DNA of 58,671 nt from Deltaproteobacteria bacterium (GTDB lineage: Bacteria > Desulfobacterota > Syntrophia > Syntrophales > Smithellaceae), in contig JAKLGV010000019.1 of NCBI GenBank assembly GCA_022710585.1, positions 1 through 58,671 of the forward strand, given 5' to 3'. Under the pieces are notes generated by a model. The model saw nothing but the letters and a program-made list of their open reading frames with translations, made no database searches and was not told the origin of the DNA. Both the position numbers and the translations under genes were made by a program. Positions 52,834-58,671 of this stretch are shown piece after piece. Within the stretch, counting starts at the first letter, position 1. Every line of letters begins with the position of its first letter.

Positions 52834-53724
52834 ATGAAAAGAATATTGTTGTTTCTCGCCACTAATATCGCCGTCCTCGTTGTGTTGAGCATTGTTGCGC
52901 ACCTGCTGGGAGCCGATCGTTTTCTGACTCAAAACGGTTTGAATATGGCCAGCCTGCTGATCTTCGCCGCCATCTTCGGTTTCGGCGGTTCGTTTATCTC
53001 TCTGGCTATGTCCAAATGGATGGCCAAACGGATGATGGGCGCAGAAGTGATCACCAATCCTCAGAACGCGACGGAAATCTGGCTGGTGGAAACGGTTAAA
53101 AAGCTGGCTATGGCCGCCCATATCGGCATGCCGGAAGTGGCGATTTTTAATTCATCCTCACCCAACGCTTTCGCGACTGGAATGAACAAGGATAAGGCTC
53201 TGGTTGCTGTCAGCACGGGTCTGCTCCATGCCATGAATAAAGATGAAGTGGAAGCGGTTATCGGCCACGAAATAAGTCACGTGGCCAACGGCGATATGGT
53301 GACCCTTTCACTGATTCAGGGCGTCGTCAACACATTCGTCATTTTCCTGTCCCGTGTCGTCGGCTATTTTGTGGACAGGGTCATTTTCAAAAACGAGGAT
53401 GATGAGGGCGGAGTGGGAATCGGTTTTTTTGTAACGTCGATGATCGCTCAGGTTTTGTTCGGGATTCTGGCCAGCATCATTGTGATGTGGTTCAGCAGAC
53501 AGCGTGAGTACCGGGCCGATGCCGGCGGCGCCAAACTGGCCGGGACGCAGAATATGATCAACGCGCTGGAAGCGCTGAAAAGAGGCGTCGGCGAACCGTT
53601 GCCGGATCAGATGGCCGCTTTCGGCATCAGCGGCAAACCCGGAGGCGGTCTGAAGGTTCTTTTCATGACCCATCCTCCGCTGGAGGACCGCATCGAGGCC
53701 TTGAAAAAATCAACCTACCGATAG
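52834..53724 (+). CDS. htpX: Membrane zinc metalloprotease HtpX
   Basis: 296 residues. Two N-terminal membrane segments, the zinc motif HEISH ([13 protein letters not shown]), two further hydrophobic helices and the downstream Glu in [15 protein letters not shown]. Degrades misfolded inner-membrane proteins in the FtsH pathway. AGGAGG ribosome site. Confidence 0.95.
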   Translation: MKRILLFLATNIAVLVVLSIVAHLLGADRFLTQNGLNMASLLIFAAIFGFGGSFISLAMSKWMAKRMMGAEVITNPQNATEIWLVETVKKLAMAAHIGMPEVAIFNSSSPNAFATGMNKDKALVAVSTGLLHAMNKDEVEAVIGHEISHVANGDMVTLSLIQGVVNTFVIFLSRVVGYFVDRVIFKNEDDEGGVGIGFFVTSMIAQVLFGILASIIVMWFSRQREYRADAGGAKLAGTQNMINALEALKRGVGEPLPDQMAAFGISGKPGGGLKVLFMTHPPLEDRIEALKKSTYR

Positions 53725-53748
53725 ACTATAAGGCATCATTCAAAAGAG

Positions 53749-53795
53749 AAAGCCAATTTCGTGAGACTTGCTGCGAAATTGGCTTTTATTTTTCA
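53749..53795 (+). terminator. Strong bidirectional-looking terminator between htpX and the ompA-like gene
   Basis: AAAGCCAATTTCG pairs perfectly with CGAAATTGGCTTT (13 bp, 12-nt loop), then TATTTTT on the plus strand. Confidence 0.85.
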
Positions 53796-53819
53796 ATATA
53801 ATGAAATTTTTGAAACTGA

Positions 53820-54614
53820 TTATTTCGTTTCGATCACAACTTCCACTCTGCGGTTTTTCTGACGTCCCTCTGCCGTATCATTGCCGGCAACCGGCACTTC
53901 CCCTCCGAAACCGGTGGCCGTCATCCGCTGCCCCTCGATGCCGAACTTATCAATGATATACTGGCGAACATTGTTTGCTCTCGTCTCGGATAAGGCCTTG
54001 TTGCGCACTGCATCGCCTGTATTGTCCGTATGACCTTCAATGGCCGCCGTTGTATCGGGATGTTCCTTCAGGTAGTCTGCGACCTTCTTGATCTCGTCAT
54101 AATATTTTTCTTTGACAACGGTTTTATTGGCATCGAATTCAACATTTAATGTCACGGTAATTTTTTCCTGAACCGGAGCCGCTGTCGGAGTTGCTTCAAC
54201 AACAGGTTCGGTCCGGGAAACAATTACCGGCGCCGCGGCAGCCACCGGTGCCTGGCAATAGGTGTTCCAATCACAATCCGCAATATTTTTATCAATTTTA
54301 ATCTCAGGAAGACCGCCCGCCCGGACAGATTTCTGCTCGGTTGCCTGCTTGTCTTCGGCACACTTTGCCGGGACAAAATCGCCTTCCTTGATAAATGAAT
54401 CGACCTCCTTCAGAAAAGAATAGGAGGATACTTTTCCGTCCGCGGAGCGGATCTTCACGACATCGGCGCTCATAAAGACGATTTGTCCCTCAACAGCGGT
54501 TCCGTCCTGCAGAAAAATTCCCCTGATCCCTTTATAATCCTGCGCTCCGGCAAGGGATATCCAGGGTAAAAGCAGCAATACCACAAGGGCATATCTTAAC
54601 GTTCTCTTGCTCAT
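53820..54614 (-). CDS. OmpA-family outer-membrane/peptidoglycan-binding protein
   Basis: 264 residues. Signal peptide (RYALVVLLLLPWISLAGA), a small N-terminal beta module that looks like the LSM/SH3-type 'ENLQDGTAVEGQIVFM' fold, a Pro/Ala-rich linker (about 125-155) and a C-terminal OmpA domain (VEFDANKTVVKEKY, IEGHTDNTGD, NKALSETRANNVRQYI, GRQKNRRVEV) that binds peptidoglycan. Anchors the outer membrane. Good Shine-Dalgarno. Confidence 0.88.
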   Translation of the reverse strand: MSKRTLRYALVVLLLLPWISLAGAQDYKGIRGIFLQDGTAVEGQIVFMSADVVKIRSADGKVSSYSFLKEVDSFIKEGDFVPAKCAEDKQATEQKSVRAGGLPEIKIDKNIADCDWNTYCQAPVAAAAPVIVSRTEPVVEATPTAAPVQEKITVTLNVEFDANKTVVKEKYYDEIKKVADYLKEHPDTTAAIEGHTDNTGDAVRNKALSETRANNVRQYIIDKFGIEGQRMTATGFGGEVPVAGNDTAEGRQKNRRVEVVIETK

Positions 54615-54669
54615 CTTGTTTACTCTCCTTCCTTTTTTTTAGTCCCTGCTATATGATGACACAATATCA

Positions 54670-54804
54670 TTATTTGCCATTTGCCTGTTCGGCGCACTCG
54701 GCGCAGGTTATGGGCTTGTCACATTTTGTAAACGTTTTCTGATAAATTTCATCAGTGGTGGACTTGTACATCTTCATAACATCCAACTTCACCATATATT
54801 CCAT
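54670..54804 (-). CDS. Possible 44-residue Cys-containing small protein
   Basis: Frame just upstream of the OmpA-like gene on the same strand, stopping 55 nt before its ATG. Product starts MEYMVKLDVMKMYKSTTDE and ends with KCDKPITCAECAEQANGK; three Cys in a short tail suggest metal or disulfide chemistry. Only a weak AGGACC lies upstream; internal Met residues are alternative starts. No family recognised. Confidence 0.4.
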   Translation of the reverse strand: MEYMVKLDVMKMYKSTTDEIYQKTFTKCDKPITCAECAEQANGK

Positions 54805-55142
54805 ATTTTATAGGTCCTATGGTTCATTAGTGATTGATTGCTTGCGTGCTTATCACCTGAGTATTTCTTTGTCAAGCAATCCGAACCCCGGGTCCAGGAT
54901 GCTTTCCAGTGAAAGAAATTTATCGGCAGAATCTCAACGTTTCATTCAACGATTTGCACGTTTCATTACAGGAAACGACTGGAAACGGGCATTGAATATT
55001 CTGTCGTCCCGGTTAATATTAATTTATAATCCTTATCTTTCAATAAGATACAATAATATTATTTTCTTCTTCAATATCTGGCACGGTATTTTCATTATCT
55101 AAAGGCAAATCAAACAAATAACCCTCAAGGAGGTAACAGATC
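54805..55142. other. Intergenic region upstream of the small membrane protein gene
   Basis: Contains the CGTTTC/GAAACG half-site cluster (54937-54987), a possible sigma54-like element at 55078-55094 and a possible TTGAAT/TAATAT sigma70 pair near 54993-55020. AAGGAGG precedes the ATG at 55143. No additional gene seen. Confidence 0.5.
54937..54987. repeat. Cluster of CGTTTC/GAAACG half-sites (probable operator/activator site)
   Basis: ACGTTTCATT occurs twice 21 nt apart (54937-54946, 54958-54967), followed by GGAAACG twice 10 nt apart (54971-54977, 54981-54987). The two pairs are in opposite orientation, and the spacings match helical turns. Confidence 0.6.
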
Positions 55143-55418
55143 ATGAAAAAAACATTAGGAACCATCATCGTAGCGGCGGCAGTCATTCTGATTACAGCAT
55201 CTTTCAGCTTTGCTGAATACGCGGCAGCGGGAGCAACCAATTTCCCCTTCTTCCAGCTGGGATGCCTGATTGTGGGCGGGCTGATTCTGGTTTCTCTGAA
55301 ACGCAAATATGAGAAGATGTATGTCGGCGAAGTGGTCGGCGTGTTTGCTCTGTATGCAGTCCTGATGGCTCTCTTCACCAACCCGGTAATTGATGCTGTC
55401 AAAACGATCGTCAGCTAG
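55143..55418 (+). CDS. Small secreted/membrane protein
   Basis: 91 residues with AAGGAGG before the ATG. Signal peptide (KKTLGTIIVAAAVILITASFSFA), then two hydrophobic helices (LGCLIVGGLILVSL; VVGVFALYAVLMALF) separated by a basic KRKYEKM loop. No family recognised. Followed by a strong terminator, so it is expressed alone, and its upstream region looks regulated. Confidence 0.7.
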   Translation: MKKTLGTIIVAAAVILITASFSFAEYAAAGATNFPFFQLGCLIVGGLILVSLKRKYEKMYVGEVVGVFALYAVLMALFTNPVIDAVKTIVS

Positions 55419-55485
55419 GACAAAGCAGTAGAAAAGATGGAGCTCAAGCTCCGCGAAATCAATCAACGCTCTGTGAACATCATAT

Positions 55486-55524
55486 CCCCCTCAAGCTTTC
55501 AAAAACTTGAGGGGGTTTTTTATT
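55486..55524 (+). terminator. Rho-independent terminator of the small membrane protein gene
   Basis: CCCCCTCAAG/CTTGAGGGGG 10-bp stem, 10-nt loop, then TTTTTTATT. Confidence 0.9.
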
Positions 55525-55571
55525 GGCCTTTTCCGAAATTAAATATTGCAGAATCCTAATCAGCCGGAATG

Positions 55572-55605
55572 AAAAAAGCCCCCTGTCCGAAAAACAGGAG
55601 GCTTT
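55572..55605 (-). terminator. Rho-independent terminator of groES-groEL
   Basis: Minus strand: AAAGCC(T)CCTGT pairs with ACAGG(G)GGCTTT with one mismatch, followed by six T. It lies 140 nt past the groEL stop. Confidence 0.75.
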
Positions 55606-55745
55606 CATGTTGTATTCTAAGCCGCGTCGCATTCGCCCGGATATCGAGGCGGCAAGGAGGAGGCTCCACAGGCGTATTGCTAATACGTCGAGGAAGCCAA
55701 CGACACTGCCAACAAAGGTAGCCGTGTGAATGCCGTCGTGGCTAC
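55606..55745. other. Structured region between groEL and its terminator
   Basis: Nested inverted repeats: GCATTC/GAATGC (outer), GGCA/TGCC, CGTATT-GCT-AATACG, GGAG/CTCC and GGTAGCC/GGCTACC (55717-55723 with 55740-55746). A plus-strand 40-codon frame from 55606 with AGGAGG upstream also crosses it. No RNA family recognised. Confidence 0.4.
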
Positions 55746-57401
<1,656 letters not shown>

Positions 57402-57412
57402 TTAATAGTTTC

Positions 57413-57703
57413 TTATTTTTCGATGATGCCGAGAATGTCTTCTTCTCTCATGATCAGGTATTCTTCGCCGTCAATCTTGACTTCCGTTCCGCCGTATTTG
57501 CTGAAAAGGACTTTGTCGCCTACGCTGACTTCGGGTTTGATCAGTTTGCCGTCATCGGCAACCTTGCCCTTACCCACAGCAACAACCTTGCCTTCAATAG
57601 GTTTTTCTTTGGCGGTGTCGGGAATGATGATTCCCCCCTTGGTTTTCTGTTCTTCTTCCAAACGTTTTACAATGATTCTATCCTGTAAAGGTCTGATTTT
57701 CAT
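57413..57703 (-). CDS. groS: Co-chaperonin GroES
   Basis: 96 residues. [16 protein letters not shown], mobile loop [19 protein letters not shown], and [30 protein letters not shown] are standard Cpn10. Lid of GroEL. Confidence 0.97.
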   Translation of the reverse strand: MKIRPLQDRIIVKRLEEEQKTKGGIIIPDTAKEKPIEGKVVAVGKGKVADDGKLIKPEVSVGDKVLFSKYGGTEVKIDGEEYLIMREEDILGIIEK

Positions 57704-57762
57704 ACTCTTTTGCTCCTTTCTTCCTTATTGTAATTTATTAAAAGTGCTGATTTAACAGGCGT

Positions 57763-57790
57763 ATTTTATGCACCATTTTTGAGTTGTCAA
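57763..57790 (-). promoter_or_regulatory. Probable groES promoter
   Basis: Minus strand: TTGACA (57790-57785), 16-nt spacer, TAAAAT (57768-57763), 60 nt from the groES ATG. Looks sigma70-like rather than heat-shock-sigma-like. Confidence 0.6.
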
Positions 57791-57902
57791 GGTGCCTGAT
57801 GGCATTTATATTAATTAAAATAAATTTTCCAGCATTTCTTTGAGGCCATTCTATTTCAATTGATTGAATTGAATTGATAAGATCTTACTTTTTTCGGAGT
57901 TG

Positions 57903-57931
57903 AGTATAAGAGGGGCTGTTTTGTGTGCCAA
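57903..57931 (-). promoter_or_regulatory. Second upstream sigma70-type promoter
   Basis: Minus strand: TTGGCA (57931-57926), 17-nt spacer, TATACT (57908-57903). It would give a groES leader of about 190 nt or drive a short RNA. Confidence 0.5.
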
Positions 57932-58168
57932 GAGGATTTAGGGCACAGGATGCAGGGATTGGGCTCAATGATGGATTTCGGGCGGCGGGCGTGAACGAGT
58001 AAGCCAAAGCGTCTGCCCAGTGAGGATATCCCGCTGGCAGAAGGCATGCGAACCATTACAAATATTACCGGGGTTGACCGCTTGCCGGCCGGTGAAGTCC
58101 TGGCGGTATCCCCGATGGACGTTAGCGTCAGGTGAAATCCTCAAATGCAATAACGCCAGGAACAAAAA

Positions 58169-58671
58169 TCACCACTGGCCCGTTTTCAGGTATTCATCCA
58201 TTGCTGCAGCGGCCTTTCGTCCCGCGCCCATGGCCAGAATAACCGTTGCGGCGCCCGTCACAATATCGCCGCCCGCAAAAACGCCTTTCCTGCTCGTCTT
58301 TCCCGTTTCGGGATCAGCAACGATATAACCGGGTTTCCTGAGTTCCAACCCTGGTCCGCTCTGGGTCAGGACCGGGTTCGGGCCCTGTCCAATGGCAACG
58401 ATGACAACGTCCACATCGATGATGGTGTTGGAGCCCGGTATGTCCATGGGTTTGCGTCTTCCCGAAGCATCGGGTTCACCCAGCTGTTGTTTAACCACTT
58501 CAAGTCCCGTTACCCATCCATTCTCGTCACCTACGACTCTGACGGGGTTTGTCAGGAGCTGGAAATCAATTTCCTCTTCTTCGGCGTGATGGGCCTCTTC
58601 CGCCCGCGCCGGCATTTCCGCCCGGGAGCGCCGGTAAACCAGATAAACCTGATCCGCGCCCAGTCGCTTCG
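58169..58671 (-). CDS. NAD(P)-dependent glutamate synthase small subunit-like flavoprotein, C-terminal part
   Basis: Cut by the right edge; 167 codons visible. Reads LGADQVYLVYRRSRAEMPARAEE, VVIVAIGQGPNPVL, the FAD-site segment GVFAGGDIVTGAATVILAMGAGRKAA and a short C-terminus. This is the pyridine-nucleotide disulfide oxidoreductase part of GltD/NfnB/SudB-type proteins. In anaerobes the same family includes the electron-bifurcating NfnB, so glutamate synthesis is only one option. Confidence 0.85.
   Translation of the reverse strand, partial: KRLGADQVYLVYRRSRAEMPARAEEAHHAEEEEIDFQLLTNPVRVVGDENGWVTGLEVVKQQLGEPDASGRRKPMDIPGSNTIIDVDVVIVAIGQGPNPVLTQSGPGLELRKPGYIVADPETGKTSRKGVFAGGDIVTGAATVILAMGAGRKAAAAMDEYLKTGQW

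Larger units (their letters stand above)
57704..58168. other. Intergenic region upstream of groES
   Basis: Holds both promoters above, an AATTGAATTGAATTGA-type simple repeat near 57856-57877, and at about 57985-58134 a plus-strand stretch open for about 45 codons after a TGA with coding-like composition (reading ...EDIPLAEGMRTITNITGVDRLPAGEV...) but no start or ribosome site; it could be a gene remnant. No functional gene seen. Confidence 0.45.

Noticed and set aside
57704..57790. CIRCE/HrcA operator upstream of groES
   Set aside because: The TTAGCACTC-N9-GAGTGCTAA repeat is absent; AAGTGCTGA is the nearest fragment and has no partner.

Overview
The window looks like the chromosome of a strictly anaerobic, fatty-acid-handling Desulfobacterota bacterium, most like the syntrophic Syntrophus/Smithella group. 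This rests on gene content only: an anaerobic-type ribonucleotide reductase homologue, several acyl-CoA enzymes (two acyl-CoA dehydrogenases, a 3-hydroxyacyl-CoA dehydrogenase, PrpE-type and FATP-type acyl-CoA synthetases), a phasin-like protein and PilZ/HD-GYP signalling. No rRNA, IS element, prophage or CRISPR array was seen.

Layout. 1-8.1 kb: 5' end of an acyl-CoA dehydrogenase, an NrdD homologue coupled to an HD phosphohydrolase (minus), then an SPFH/zinc-ribbon pair and a REC-PAS-HD-GYP regulator (plus). 8.1-11.7 kb: SDR, tandem flavodoxin-fold protein, PilZ, Cdd1-like and a membrane protein. 11.8-20.6 kb: a minus-strand type II fatty-acid/polyketide-like operon (malonyl transferase, carboxyltransferase, acyl-CoA dehydrogenase, KAS III, KR, DH, KAS II, ACP, acyltransferase, phosphopantetheinyl transferase) with overlapping start/stop codons. 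20.9-25.3 kb: a partly AT-rich accessory stretch with a Cys/His/Asp-rich CFI-box-CTERM protein, a condensation-like acyltransferase, and a cobalamin-type radical SAM gene followed on the same strand by two (perhaps three) tiny genes whose 9-10 residue products end in GGPLK. This microgene/radical SAM locus is the best candidate here for an undescribed system. 25.6-29.3 kb: 3-hydroxyacyl-CoA dehydrogenase, PrpE-type synthetase, small protein. 29.4-33.8 kb: PilZ, SDR, then rplU-rpmA-obgE-proB. 33.9-43.1 kb: RNase H, zinc-ribbon coiled coil, tRNA(CAU), rpoD-dnaG, YqeY, HIT and a partial his cluster (hisI-G-B-A). 43.3-54.6 kb: PilZ-phasin fusion, potassium uptake, lspA, ileS, fatty acyl-CoA synthetase, htpX, OmpA. 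54.7-58.7 kb: small proteins, groES-groEL and the 3' part of a glutamate-synthase-small-subunit-like gene.

Several housekeeping genes carry anomalies worth checking. The only rpoD visible lacks the C-terminal -35-binding helix-turn-helix (region 4.2), although canonical TTGACA promoters are common here. The NrdD homologue has Lys where the radical Gly is expected and lacks the CCRL-type Cys motif. A lipoprotein gene in the his cluster has an in-frame TAA. The phosphopantetheinyl transferase can keep its metal-binding Asp only if it starts at a non-standard codon, apparently ATT.

All family assignments are from recognised motifs; no database search was possible.
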